The notes beneath the pieces were generated by a model. The model did no database searches and had not been told where the DNA came from. It saw only the letters and a program-made list of their open reading frames with translations. The translations under genes were made by a program, and so were the position numbers. This document shows positions 9,701-17,802 of a stretch of 64,000 nucleotides of DNA, one piece after another (the stretch's first letter is position 1; each line of letters begins with the position of its first letter). Source of the stretch: Planomonospora sp. ID82291 (GTDB taxonomy: Bacteria; Actinomycetota; Actinomycetes; Streptosporangiales; Streptosporangiaceae); assembly GCF_015711645.1 (NCBI RefSeq), contig NZ_JABTEX010000003.1:1116001-1180000 (forward strand). Direction: 5' to 3'.

Positions 9701-10543
9701 CTCGGTCCCCGGGAGCGCCGCCAGGACGCCGGGCTCCATCTCCGGGAGCACCGCGAGCGTCCCCGTCGCCGCTCCCGTCGCCGCTCCCGTCGCCGCCTCG
9801 GGGGACGCCTCCGGGGACGCCGCGGGGGCCGTCCCGGAGACCGCCGGCGCGGCGAGGGCGGCCAGGAGCCCGGGGCCCGCGGCCTCCTCGACGCGGTTGA
9901 CGACGGAGTCGACCTCCCGGCGCAGGGCCTGCTGGTCGCGGAAGGCCGCGGTCCGCCGGTCGGCGAGCCAGGACTCGGCGGCGGCGTAGACCTTCACCGA
10001 GAAGAGCCGTTCCAGGACCTTGCGCCGCTCCTCGCCGTCGGCGCGCAGGAAGTGCGCGAAATCACCCTGCGGCAACATCGCGACCTGGCAGAACTGGGCC
10101 AGGTTCATGCCGAGCAGGCCGCCGACGAGATCGCCCGCCTCGTCCATCCGGGTCGTCAGCCCCCGCCACTCCCCTGCGGGCGTCAGCTCCTCCAGCACCA
10201 CCTTGGCCTGTTCCAGGGTGGTGCCGGCGCCCTTTTTCTTGGGCCGCTGCCAGGCGGGCGAGCGGGTGACGCGCAGCCGGCGGCCCTGGACGGTGACCTC
10301 CAGGACGACGCGCGGGCCCCGGTCCGGCGGGGCGTGGTCGCAGCGCAGGCTGCGGGCGCTGTTGCGCTGGCCGGGCACCTGGCCGTAGAGCGCGAAGCAC
10401 AGGGCGTCCAGCACGGTGGTCTTGCCCGCGCCGGTGGAGCCGTGGATCAAAAACAGCCCGGCCTCGGCCAGGGCGTCGAAGTCGACCTCCTCCTCACCCG
10501 GGAAGGAGCCGAAGGCGGTGATCTGCAGACGGTGGGGGCGCAT
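6755..10543 (-). CDS. sbcC: Nuclease SbcCD subunit C (SMC-family ATPase)
   Basis: This 1262-residue protein is the ATPase partner of SbcD in the Mre11-Rad50-type complex that opens and trims hairpin and blocked DNA ends. It has Walker A GSTGAGKTT at 35-43 and two very long coiled-coil arms. A zinc-hook CAVC (C658, C661) lies at the midpoint, as expected for the hook. The LSGGEGF signature and the LFVDEGFGTLDED Walker B/D-loop lie near the C terminus. The ATG follows the sbcD stop directly with no spacer, so the two are coupled. The length is at the long end of the family. A fragment of its 3' region is duplicated at 4925-5052. Confidence 0.97.
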   Translation of the reverse strand: MRPHRLQITAFGSFPGEEEVDFDALAEAGLFLIHGSTGAGKTTVLDALCFALYGQVPGQRNSARSLRCDHAPPDRGPRVVLEVTVQGRRLRVTRSPAWQRPKKKGAGTTLEQAKVVLEELTPAGEWRGLTTRMDEAGDLVGGLLGMNLAQFCQVAMLPQGDFAHFLRADGEERRKVLERLFSVKVYAAAESWLADRRTAAFRDQQALRREVDSVVNRVEEAAGPGLLAALAAPAVSGTAPAASPEASPEAATGAATGAATGTLAVLPEMEPGVLAALPGTEAPEPSAAEHTAERIAEHTAEMRDVAAWVEDDPLGWAGALAGLAEEAAARAAAACAGSEAAARRARRLLEDGVALADRRRRHAEALARSRALQESAEERADLEAVLAEAARADRVLPLIREAEQRAETAAKARSLAADALNRATPLLEPDPRYGGARPAGPDRLTALERERLDEITRLEELRAEEPRLAALLRDRERAEAEIARLTGEQSAADARLAVLPGLRAEVEDRLTAARLDAARLPAAEEARDAAARFAELEADLARLDTRLRDLAGQEAALAEARRGLPAALEEAAARLAAVRAEAAGIPAARTAVRAAAAVRDAVRRRDGLEVRLEAAHRARNEAVDRAQESRDRLQGVRQARIDGMAAELAARLVPGDPCAVCGSPDHPAPAAPADAAPTPDDERAAESAYEAALKRRQDAESTVADLASRLDETLAAAGGLTAGQAEESLAAAERELAALTEAAAGEPGLAAETDRITAELEDVRARAEEVSGLLAETRARREGAGAEQARLAVRLRAARDAARDTARDAARDTVGDGDGIAAGDAGDAAGDGGPGAGGEGSESSAGRAAEALRRAERALEGLRESAGAVPGLEAEAERLAAELEELRERSRELAVALSARRANLEKVTADIGLLTARLDAARGQDPTLAARLERLADEAGLLREAAEATRRERDAEDELETARVRAAAGAAEAGFAGIEDARAAARPAAEQEEKADRLRALDRERAAVDARLADPELIAAAAEPEPDLAGLESARDAAGAAHAALLSVADRAGRRRDRLAALRAELAGCLERWRPAAERHRIAESLAALTSGNSADNQWSMRLSSYVLGERLRQVVASANERLDHMSGGRYLLQHDLRRAAGDRSRSGGGLGLRILDGWTGVDRDPATLSGGEGFITSLALALGLADVVTAEAGGVELGTLFVDEGFGTLDEDTLDGVLDILDGLRDGGRAVGIVSHVGELRTRIPARLHVRKERHGSTIHQ

Positions 10544-11671
10544 CTACGCCATCGCCTCCTTGGCGCGGGACTCCTCGACGGCCTGCCGGAGCAGCCGGGT
10601 CTCCTCGTCGTCGGCGGCCTCGCCGCGCACCTCGCGGACGAAGTCGAGCACCACCTCGATCTCCGGTCGGCCCGCCAGGCGGGGCCGGGCCGCGGCCTCC
10701 GGCGGTCCGCCCTCGGGCGCGAAGGAGAGCGTGAGCGCGTGCGGGAAGCGGGTGCGCAGGCGCTCCATGGCGCTCTTCGGCCGGACGGGATCGGTCAGCA
10801 CCACCTGCAGCCAGCAGTCCTCGTGGTCGGCGTGGGCCTCCGAGGCGAGCAGGTCGTCGAGGCGGCCTTCGAGGCGGCCGAGCCTGCGGGGCACCGGGGC
10901 CTCGGCGAACTCGGCGCCGGCGAACCCGTCCGGGCCGACCTCCACCAGCCAGGAGCCCTTGACCTGGCCGAGCTCGGAGAAGGAGTAGGCGATCGGGGAG
11001 CCGGAGTAGCGCACCGTCTCACTCATCCGCTGACGGCCGTGCAGGTGGCCGAGGGCCGTGTAGTCGACGCCGTCGAACGCCGCGACCGGGACGTGCGCGA
11101 CGCCGCCGACGCTGATGTCGCGCTCGCTGTCGCTGGCCTGCCCGCCGGTCACGAACGCGTGGGCCAGCACCACCGACCGGGTGCCGCGGCGCGCGAGGTC
11201 GGCGCGGACGAGGGACATGGCGTGCCCGATGGCGGCGGTGTGGGTGCGCTCGGGCAGCTCCCAGGGGCCGCGGACCAGCTCGGGCTCCAGGTAGGGGATG
11301 CCGTAGAACGCCACGTCCCCGACGAGCACCGGCGTGCCGACCCGGGCCGGGTCGGTGCGCAGGTGCACGCCCGCGGCGTCGATCAGGTCGGCGCCGAAGC
11401 CGAGGCGGCGCGCGGAGTCGTGGTTGCCGCTGATCAGCACGGTGCGCACGCCCTCGGCGACCAGCCGCCGCAGCGCCTCGTTGCACAGGTCGACCGCGTC
11501 GACCGACGGCAGCGCCCGGTCGTAGACGTCGCCCGAGACGACGACCACCTCGACCCGCTCGGCCCTGACCGTCTCGATCAGATGGTCGACGAAGACTCCC
11601 TGGGCCGCCAGGAGGCTCTCCCGGTGGAACGAGCGGCCCAGGTGCCAGTCCGATGTGTGCAGCACCCGCAT
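10544..11671 (-). CDS. sbcD: Nuclease SbcCD subunit D (Mre11-type exonuclease)
   Basis: This 375-residue metallophosphoesterase has the full Mre11/SbcD motif set: DWHLGRSFH near the N terminus, VVSGDVYDRA, ISGNHDSARRLGF, then VLAHAFV and ALGHLHGRQ further on. A C-terminal capping domain follows. It provides the manganese-dependent nuclease activity of the SbcCD complex. It is the first gene of a two-gene operon, and its TAG stop directly abuts the sbcC ATG. It is divergent from the hydrolase gene at 11829, with 157 bp between the starts for both promoters. Confidence 0.97.
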   Translation of the reverse strand: MRVLHTSDWHLGRSFHRESLLAAQGVFVDHLIETVRAERVEVVVVSGDVYDRALPSVDAVDLCNEALRRLVAEGVRTVLISGNHDSARRLGFGADLIDAAGVHLRTDPARVGTPVLVGDVAFYGIPYLEPELVRGPWELPERTHTAAIGHAMSLVRADLARRGTRSVVLAHAFVTGGQASDSERDISVGGVAHVPVAAFDGVDYTALGHLHGRQRMSETVRYSGSPIAYSFSELGQVKGSWLVEVGPDGFAGAEFAEAPVPRRLGRLEGRLDDLLASEAHADHEDCWLQVVLTDPVRPKSAMERLRTRFPHALTLSFAPEGGPPEAAARPRLAGRPEIEVVLDFVREVRGEAADDEETRLLRQAVEESRAKEAMA

Positions 11672-11828
11672 GACGCCTGAAGCTAACAGGACTCGGCGGC
11701 ATGTGCGGCCACTCCCGTCTCGCCGGGCTCACCGATATCTGCTGGATGCCCACGGTTCCTCCTCTCTGGGTAGGGTTGACGATCGGAGGCAGACACTCCG
11801 ACGGACGGCCATCGGGGAACGGAGCGGC

Positions 11829-13346
11829 ATGCGCGTGGGCCGGGGCGTGGTGGGCCTGGCCGCCGGATTGATCATGGCGGCCCTGGCGACGGTGGGCTAC
11901 ATCCTGCCTCCGCCGTTCGATCCGTCGCCGCTCACCGTGGACCCGGCCTTCCGCACCCTCCCGCCGCAGCCCGCCCGCGAGCTGCGGCCCGTCTCCGCCA
12001 CGGCGCCCGTCTCCGTGCGGAACGTCACCGTCCCGGCCATGGGCACCCGCCTGGAGGCGACGATCCGCGCGCCGCTCACCCCGGGCCGGCATCCCGCGCT
12101 GGTCTTCGTGCAGGGGGCGGGGCCGGGGGTGCGCGACGAGTTCGCCGAGCAGGCCGAGTGGCTGGCCCGAGCCGGGATCGTCACGCTCGTCTACGACAAG
12201 CGGACCGTCGGCTACGACTTCCGGCACCGCGACTTCGGCCTGCTCGCCGACGACGCGCTGCGCATGCTGGCCGAGCTGCGCGGGCGCGCCGACGTGGACC
12301 CGGCCCGCACCGGGCTGTGGGGGGTCAGCGAGGGCAGCTGGGTGGTGCCGATCGCGGTCTCCCGCAGCGCCGACGTCGGCTTCGCCGTCCTGGTCTCCGC
12401 CCCGAACGTCTCCCCCGTGCGGCAGGTCAGCTGGGCGCTCGGCGAGCAGCTGGACCGGCTGCACGCCCCGAGCGGGGTCCGCGAACTGCTCATCCGGGCG
12501 ATGTCCGCGGTCGACATGAACTTCCTGCGCCACGACGGCGTGCCGGCGCTGCGCGGGACGCGCCGGCCGGTGCTGGCCCTGTACGGCACGCGCGATCCGT
12601 CGATCCCGTTCGTGGAGAGCAGCCAGACCCTCACCCGCGCGCTCGCCGAGGCCGGCAACCCCGCCTACACGATCCGCTACCTGGAGGGGGCCGACCACGG
12701 CATGCGGGTGCACGGCGGGCCGTTCGCCCCCGGCTACCTGGAGACGCTGGCCAACTGGGTCCGGGGCCTGCCCGGCACGGCGGACCCCGCGGCGCCCCCG
12801 CCCGAATCGCCCCCCGCGCCGCGCATCGCCGGGGCCACCCCGGTCCAGCGCTACGAGGCCAGCGACGTCCCGGCCGCGCCGTGGTACGCCGGGGGCACGG
12901 TCCTGGGGCTCACGCTCTGCCTGGCCGCCGTCGGCTACGTGGCCGGCCCGGTGGCCGCGCTGGTGGTACGGCTGCGCGGCAGCCGCCCCCAGGCCGAGGC
13001 CAACGCCCGGCTCTGGCCTCCCGTCCGGCGCCGGTTCCGCCGGATGGCGTGGACGGGGGCCGGGCTCCTGGCCTCGGTGCTGGCCTTCATCACGCTGCTG
13101 GTGCTGTTCTCGGTCAACCAGGCGGGGGCCTGGCCCGCGGTCCTCACCGGCTGGCTGGTGATCCGGGGGCTGGCCGTATTGATGCTGCTGCAGGAGGTGA
13201 CGGCCACCGCCGCCGTCGTCTCGGCGCTGCGGGAGGGCTGGCAGCCCAGCCGCCCGCAGCACGTCGCGATCGCCGGGGTCCTGGGCAGCACCGGGCTGCT
13301 GCTGGTCGCGGCGGCCTACTACGGCCTGTTCGCCTTCCCCTGGTGA
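11829..13346 (+). CDS. Membrane-anchored alpha/beta hydrolase with C-terminal TM domain
   Basis: This 505-residue protein has an N-terminal hydrophobic segment (about 7-26), an alpha/beta-hydrolase domain (about 60-345) and a C-terminal membrane part with about four hydrophobic segments from residue 360 onward. The nucleophile elbow is GVSEG (S167), the acid region is YGTRDPSIPF, and the histidine is in GADHGMRV. The domain resembles dienelactone-hydrolase/peptidase-S9-like enzymes. The added membrane domain is less usual and would place the catalytic domain outside the cell between membrane anchors. The ATG follows a GGAG site. The substrate is unknown. Confidence 0.88.
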   Translation: MRVGRGVVGLAAGLIMAALATVGYILPPPFDPSPLTVDPAFRTLPPQPARELRPVSATAPVSVRNVTVPAMGTRLEATIRAPLTPGRHPALVFVQGAGPGVRDEFAEQAEWLARAGIVTLVYDKRTVGYDFRHRDFGLLADDALRMLAELRGRADVDPARTGLWGVSEGSWVVPIAVSRSADVGFAVLVSAPNVSPVRQVSWALGEQLDRLHAPSGVRELLIRAMSAVDMNFLRHDGVPALRGTRRPVLALYGTRDPSIPFVESSQTLTRALAEAGNPAYTIRYLEGADHGMRVHGGPFAPGYLETLANWVRGLPGTADPAAPPPESPPAPRIAGATPVQRYEASDVPAAPWYAGGTVLGLTLCLAAVGYVAGPVAALVVRLRGSRPQAEANARLWPPVRRRFRRMAWTGAGLLASVLAFITLLVLFSVNQAGAWPAVLTGWLVIRGLAVLMLLQEVTATAAVVSALREGWQPSRPQHVAIAGVLGSTGLLLVAAAYYGLFAFPW

Positions 13347-13416
13347 CCGGGCCGCCGTACGGGCCGGGCCGCCGTACGGGCCGCGGGCGGGGCGCCGGAC
13401 GGGGGCGGGACGGGGG

Positions 13417-14016
13417 TCACAACCACCCGTTGTCGCGGGCGAGCCGCGCGGCCTCGATCCGGTTGCGGGTGTGGGTCTTGCCGATCGCCGACGACAGGTG
13501 GTTGCGCACGGTGCTCTCCGACAGGTGGAGCCGGGCGGCGAGATCGGCGATGGCGGCGCCGCCGAGGGCCGCGGCGAGCACCTCGCGCTCGCGCGCGGTC
13601 AGCGGGCTCGGCCCGGCGGTGAGCGCCGCGGCGGCCAGGGCGGGGTCGACGATCCGCTCGCCCGCCACGGCCCGGCGGATCGCGGCGGCCAGCTCCTCGA
13701 CGGGGCCGTCCTTGACCAGGAAGCCCGCCGCCCCCGACTCCATCGCCCGGCGCAGGTAGCCGGGCCGGGCGAAGGTGGTCAGGACGAGCACGACGACGCC
13801 CTGGCGGCACAGCTCGCCGACGGCGTCGAGACCGCTGCGGCCCGGCAGCTCGATGTCGAGCAGGGCGACGTCGGGGCGGGTCCGGCGGGCCACGGGCAGG
13901 ACCTCCTCGCCGTCCCCGGTCCGGGCGACGATCTCGAGGTCGTCCTCCATGTCCAGCAGCAGCGCCAGGGCGTCGCGCATCATGCCCTGGTCCTCGGCGA
14001 TCATCACCCGGATCAC
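13417..14016 (-). CDS. NarL/FixJ-family response regulator
   Basis: This 199-residue protein has an N-terminal receiver domain (acidic pair E8/D9, phospho-acceptor D54 in LLDIELPGRSG, LTTFARPGY, and the conserved lysine in FLVKDG). A LuxR-type HTH follows at about 137-199 (LTAREREVLAAALGG and LHLSESTVRNHLSSAIGKTHTRNRIEAARLA). The GTG start at 14016 overlaps the kinase stop as GTGA, so the two are translationally coupled. Signal and regulon are unknown. The upstream co-oriented esterase gene suggests an envelope or extracellular signal. It ends convergently with the 11829 hydrolase. Confidence 0.94.
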   Translation of the reverse strand: MIRVMIAEDQGMMRDALALLLDMEDDLEIVARTGDGEEVLPVARRTRPDVALLDIELPGRSGLDAVGELCRQGVVVLVLTTFARPGYLRRAMESGAAGFLVKDGPVEELAAAIRRAVAGERIVDPALAAAALTAGPSPLTAREREVLAAALGGAAIADLAARLHLSESTVRNHLSSAIGKTHTRNRIEAARLARDNGWL

Positions 14017-15152
14017 GCCGTCCCCCCCGGGGAGGCCGCCGGGCCCCCTCCCACCGCCGGACCCCCTCCCACCGCCGGACCCCCTCCCACCGCCGGGGCC
14101 TCCCCCGCCGGCACCGCCACCCTGAGGCGGAACCCTCCCCCCGCGGCGGGCCCGGTCTCCAGCCGGGCCCCCGCCGCGGAGGCCCGCTCGGCCAGTCCGC
14201 GCAGGCCGTGGCCCCACCCCTCCGCCCCACCGGTCCCGTCGTCGGCGATCTCCAGCACGACCTCCTCCTCCCCCTTCCGCACCCCGATCTCGCACACGGT
14301 GGCCCCGGCGTGGCGGATCACGTTGGTCACCCCCTCCCGTACGGCCCAGCCGAGCAGCGCGTCGGCGTGCGGCGGGAGCCGTACCCCGTCGGCGGTGACG
14401 GCCGCGCGCACCCCGGCCGCGCGCAGGGCCGCGCCCGCGGCGGCCAGCTCCCCGGCCAGCCCGTGCCCGCGGTAGCCGGAGACCGCCGCGCGCACCTCGG
14501 TCAGCGCCCGGCGGCCGATCTCCTCGATCTCGGCGGCCTGGCGGGCCGCCGCCGCGGCGTCGCGGGGCGCCAGCCGCCGCACGGCCTCGGCCTTGACCAC
14601 GATCAGGGAGAGGGTGTGCCCGAGCAGGTCGTGCAGGTCGCGGGAGAACCGCTCCCGCTCGGTGCTCACCGCCGCCTCGGCCAGCTCCCGCCGCGTCCGG
14701 TACAGCTCGAGCGTGACGTGGACGGCGACGCCCGCGGCGGCGGTGCCCCAGGCCACGGCGCCGGCCGCGTCCCGGCCGCCGCCCGTGGCGAAGGCGACCG
14801 CCATGGAGACGACGGTCACCGCCGAGAGGGCCGCCGGGACGGCCCTGCCGCGCAGCACCAGGACGCAGGCGATGGAGACCAGCGGGCACAGGTAGAGCCA
14901 GGTGCCGCCGTAGGCCGCGCAGCCGGCCAGGACGGCGCCGGCCAGCCCCGCCAGCGCGACCCGTGCGGCGGGGGCGACGGGGGCGGCGGCGGGCCGGGCG
15001 AAGGCGGCCCGGACGCTCAGCAGGTAGCAGGCGGCGACGGCGGCCAGGGCGGCGGCCTCCGGCCACCGGGGGGCCTCGGCCAGGGCGGCGGCCGGGAAGA
15101 AGACCAGCGCCACCCAGAAGGAGAACGCCGCGGGACCTTTCACCCGCTCCAC
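14013..15152 (-). CDS. DesK-like sensor histidine kinase
   Basis: This 379-residue kinase has about four to five N-terminal membrane segments (residues 8-147), a short coiled linker, and a HisKA_3 dimerisation domain with ERERFSRDLHDLLGHTLS (H174). The HATPase domain includes REGVTNVIRHAGA and DDGTGG followed by GHGLRGLAERA. The GTG at 15152 lies one base after the esterase stop, so the esterase, kinase and regulator probably form one operon. The last 27 residues include three tandem PAVGGG units encoded by an 18-bp repeat. The sensed signal probably acts within the membrane, because no large extracytoplasmic domain is present. Confidence 0.93.
   Translation of the reverse strand: MERVKGPAAFSFWVALVFFPAAALAEAPRWPEAAALAAVAACYLLSVRAAFARPAAAPVAPAARVALAGLAGAVLAGCAAYGGTWLYLCPLVSIACVLVLRGRAVPAALSAVTVVSMAVAFATGGGRDAAGAVAWGTAAAGVAVHVTLELYRTRRELAEAAVSTERERFSRDLHDLLGHTLSLIVVKAEAVRRLAPRDAAAAARQAAEIEEIGRRALTEVRAAVSGYRGHGLAGELAAAGAALRAAGVRAAVTADGVRLPPHADALLGWAVREGVTNVIRHAGATVCEIGVRKGEEEVVLEIADDGTGGAEGWGHGLRGLAERASAAGARLETGPAAGGGFRLRVAVPAGEAPAVGGGPAVGGGPAVGGGPAASPGGTA
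14041..14102. repeat. 18-bp tandem repeat at the 3' end of the kinase gene
   Basis: About three copies of an 18-bp unit (CCCCCTCCCACCGCCGGA on the plus strand) encode PAVGGG repeats in the disordered C-terminal tail of the histidine kinase. They lie just before the overlap with the response-regulator start. The unit keeps the reading frame. The run is a likely site of copy-number variation between strains. Confidence 0.8.
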
Positions 15153-15153
15153 G

Positions 15154-16716
15154 TTAGTTCCAGAAGTCCAGCCGGTGCCCGGCCGCGTAGTCGATCGGCC
15201 GGACCGCCCCGGGGGCCAGCGACTGCACGCCCCCGTCCAGGCGCGGCCAGGCGGGCAGGCCGGGGCCGTTGGGGTCGCCGGTGCGGGCGAAGTTCGTCCA
15301 GTAGGCGGTCATCCGCCGCGACAGCTCCCGCTGGCCGGGGGAGAGCGCGGCCCCCTTCTCCGGGAACAGGTACGGCAGGTCGCCCGCGTGGTAGGCGCCC
15401 CAGTCGAAGTCCGTCTTCAGCGGCAGGAACATCGGGGCGCCGCGGTCGGCGAACTCGTAGGCGTAGACCGGCGCGTGCCGGGCGAGCAGGGTGTTCTGCT
15501 CGTGGGTGGCCCGGGCCCACATGCGGTCGGTCAGGACCGTCGCCCAGGCGATGCCCGGCGAGGCGAAGCTCCGGGCCGGGTAGCGCCGCAGGACGCGCGC
15601 GGCGTCCCGGCCGAAGGCCGCCGCCACCAGGTCGCGGTAGCCCCGGCCGGTGAGCGGCTCGCCCCGGGCGTCGTACTGCATCCCGACGAAGAGCCGGTGC
15701 TCGTCCCGGGTCGCCCCGGCCAGGACCGGCACGCGGTGGTGGCGGCCCGCGCGGATCGCCTCCGCGGGCATCTCCGGGAGCACCGCGTTGCCGTAGGCGT
15801 ACGCCTGGAAGGCGTTCATGATCTGCGGCTCCCTCAGGATCCGCGCCACCGGCAGGGCGCGCAGGCAGGCCAGGTCGCGGCAGCCGAGCCGCTCGGCGTA
15901 ATGGGCGCCCAGCGCCTCGGTCTCGCGCGTGCCGCGCCAGCCGAGGGAGGGCTGCGCGGGAACGCCGGGGACCAGGCTGCCGGCGGGCATGTCCATCATG
16001 GTCTCGCCGCTCTGCATGATCGCCCGGTGGAAGAGCCCCTTCGCCCCGGGCGAGGTGAGGTGCCCGCCGATGGACATCGCGCCGTAGGAGACGCCGAAGA
16101 CGGTCACGTTGCCCGGGTCCCCGCCGAAGGCGCGGATGTTGCGCCGCACCCAGGCGAGCGCCGCCTGCTGGTCCTGCAGGCCGTACGTGCCGGAGTCCTT
16201 CAGACCCGGGTGGCCGAAGGCGCCGAAGACGCCGAGCCGGTAGTTCATCGTGACGACGGCCGTGCCGCGCGCGGCGAGCGGGCGGGCGTCGGAGAAGTGA
16301 CCCGCCCCGAGCGCGCCGTCGCCGTGCAGCCAGACCATGACCGGCAGCCCGGCGGCCCGGCCGCGGGGCACGGTGACGTTGAGCACCAGGCAGTCCTCGG
16401 TGGTGCTGGTGACGGGGGCGTACTCCGAGCCGACCTGCGGGCACATGTTCCCGGGCCGGGTGGCGTCCCGCACGCCCGGCCAGGGCCCGGCCCGCCGCGG
16501 CGACTCCCAGCGGGCGGCGGTGGCGTACGGGACGCCCTGGAAGATGCGGTGGCCGGGGGTCACCGTGCCGCGCACGGCCCCGGCCTCGGTCCTGACGACC
16601 GCGGGGTCGGCCTGCGGCGGCGGCCCGGCGGCGCAGGCGGTGGCGGCGAGGAGGAGGGCCGCGGCGGCGGGCACGGCCCGGCCGGTGATCCGCCGGACGG
16701 CGGGAAGAGGTCTCAT
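15154..16716 (-). CDS. Secreted type-B carboxylesterase lipoprotein
   Basis: This 520-residue carboxylesterase/lipase of the type-B family has a lipoprotein-like signal (hydrophobic run at 14-27, lipobox AATAC, C28). The oxyanion region reads VWLHGDG rather than the common HGGG. The nucleophile is S210 in GVSYG, where the family usually has GESAG. The acid is in GATRDEHRLF, and the histidine is in HAGDLPYLF near the C terminus. It probably hydrolyses esters outside the membrane. The kinase GTG follows its TAA after one base, placing esterase, sensor and regulator in one transcription unit. Confidence 0.93.
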   Translation of the reverse strand: MRPLPAVRRITGRAVPAAAALLLAATACAAGPPPQADPAVVRTEAGAVRGTVTPGHRIFQGVPYATAARWESPRRAGPWPGVRDATRPGNMCPQVGSEYAPVTSTTEDCLVLNVTVPRGRAAGLPVMVWLHGDGALGAGHFSDARPLAARGTAVVTMNYRLGVFGAFGHPGLKDSGTYGLQDQQAALAWVRRNIRAFGGDPGNVTVFGVSYGAMSIGGHLTSPGAKGLFHRAIMQSGETMMDMPAGSLVPGVPAQPSLGWRGTRETEALGAHYAERLGCRDLACLRALPVARILREPQIMNAFQAYAYGNAVLPEMPAEAIRAGRHHRVPVLAGATRDEHRLFVGMQYDARGEPLTGRGYRDLVAAAFGRDAARVLRRYPARSFASPGIAWATVLTDRMWARATHEQNTLLARHAPVYAYEFADRGAPMFLPLKTDFDWGAYHAGDLPYLFPEKGAALSPGQRELSRRMTAYWTNFARTGDPNGPGLPAWPRLDGGVQSLAPGAVRPIDYAAGHRLDFWN

Positions 16717-16844
16717 GGGTCCGACGCTGCCGGATCCCGCGCCCGCGCAGAAGGTCCGTCGATCCGGATCTCCCCCCGACAAATGTCCCGGGTCCTCCGG
16801 TCCCGGCGGTGCCGCGCACCGCCGGGACCGGAGGGGCGCGGACC

Positions 16845-17798
16845 TCAGGAGCCGCCGGGCGCCAGGTAGCAGGCCAGCCAGCGGTCCATCTCGGCGAAGA
16901 CCTGCTTGCGGGCGGGCTCGGGCGAGAGCACCAGGTCGTGCATGCCGCCGGGCACCCGGACGCAGGTGACGTGCCCGCCGATCCGGGTCGACCAGCGGGC
17001 GATCTGCTCGGGGTCGAGCACGGTGTCGGCGCCCTGCGCCTCGGGGGCGAAGTCGCGCAGCCGCAGGCCCTTCTCCGCGCAGAGCACCAGGACCGGCACG
17101 TCCACCCGCAGGCCGCCGTGGAGCCGCTTCTGGGCCCGGCGGATCGCCGCCAGCCAGGCGGCGTGCACCGGGAACCCGCCGACGGGCTTCCACTCCAGGT
17201 CGAACTCCCACTCGCCGTGGTGGTCGCGGTGCAGGCTGGTGCCGTACGCCGTGGACAGCCCGAGGGGCAGCACGGCGCGGGCGGGCAGGCGGGAGAGCGG
17301 CAGGTGCAGGACGTCGGCGGCCAGGCGCAGGTGGCCGGGGACGTTGAGGTCGAGGAAGGGGCTGTTGAGCACCAGGCCCTGGACCAGCCCCCGGCCCCGG
17401 ACCCGGTCGGCCCAGAGCGCGGCGACGAGCCCGCCGGTGGAGTGGGCGTTGAGGACCACCTGCTCGTGGCCGTGCTCGGCCCGGATGATCCGGACCGCCT
17501 CGTCGATCTCCGGGAAGTACTCGGTGACGCTGCGCACGAACCCGCGGGTCTGGTGCGGCAGCAGCGATCGGCCGTACTTGCGCAGGTCCAGGCCGTAGAA
17601 GTCGATCCCCTGGGCGGCGAAGTGCTCGGCCAGGTGGGTCTGGAAGAAGTAGTCGGTGAAGCCGTGCAGGTAGAGCACGGCCCGGCCGGTGGGGTCCGCG
17701 GCGCGGCGGTGGACGAGGGAGGCGACGACCTCGCCCTCGTCGTCGTCCGGCAGGGGCAGGACCGTCAGCTCGTAGTCGGGGCCGAGAACGTCGTGCAT
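16845..17798 (-). CDS. Alpha/beta hydrolase, lysophospholipase/monoacylglycerol lipase type
   Basis: This 317-residue soluble hydrolase has LYLHGFTDYFFQ (oxyanion region), a DLRKYGRS motif, the nucleophile S120 in NAHSTGG, and the histidine in VPGGMHDLVLS. This pattern is the serine aminopeptidase S33/lysophospholipase group. It starts 4 bp after the stop of the upstream enoyl-CoA hydratase gene, so the two are cotranscribed. The pairing suggests release of an acyl chain followed by beta-oxidation-type handling, but this is inference. No signal peptide is evident. Confidence 0.9.
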   Translation of the reverse strand: MHDVLGPDYELTVLPLPDDDEGEVVASLVHRRAADPTGRAVLYLHGFTDYFFQTHLAEHFAAQGIDFYGLDLRKYGRSLLPHQTRGFVRSVTEYFPEIDEAVRIIRAEHGHEQVVLNAHSTGGLVAALWADRVRGRGLVQGLVLNSPFLDLNVPGHLRLAADVLHLPLSRLPARAVLPLGLSTAYGTSLHRDHHGEWEFDLEWKPVGGFPVHAAWLAAIRRAQKRLHGGLRVDVPVLVLCAEKGLRLRDFAPEAQGADTVLDPEQIARWSTRIGGHVTCVRVPGGMHDLVLSPEPARKQVFAEMDRWLACYLAPGGS

Positions 17799-17802
17799 GC
17801 GC

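Noticed and set aside
6695-11680. Very long plus-strand open frame antisense to sbcC and sbcD
   Set aside because: In GC-rich DNA, stop codons are rare in shadow frames. The minus strand carries complete SbcC and SbcD motif sets, while the plus-strand product is Arg/Gly/Pro-rich without any fold.
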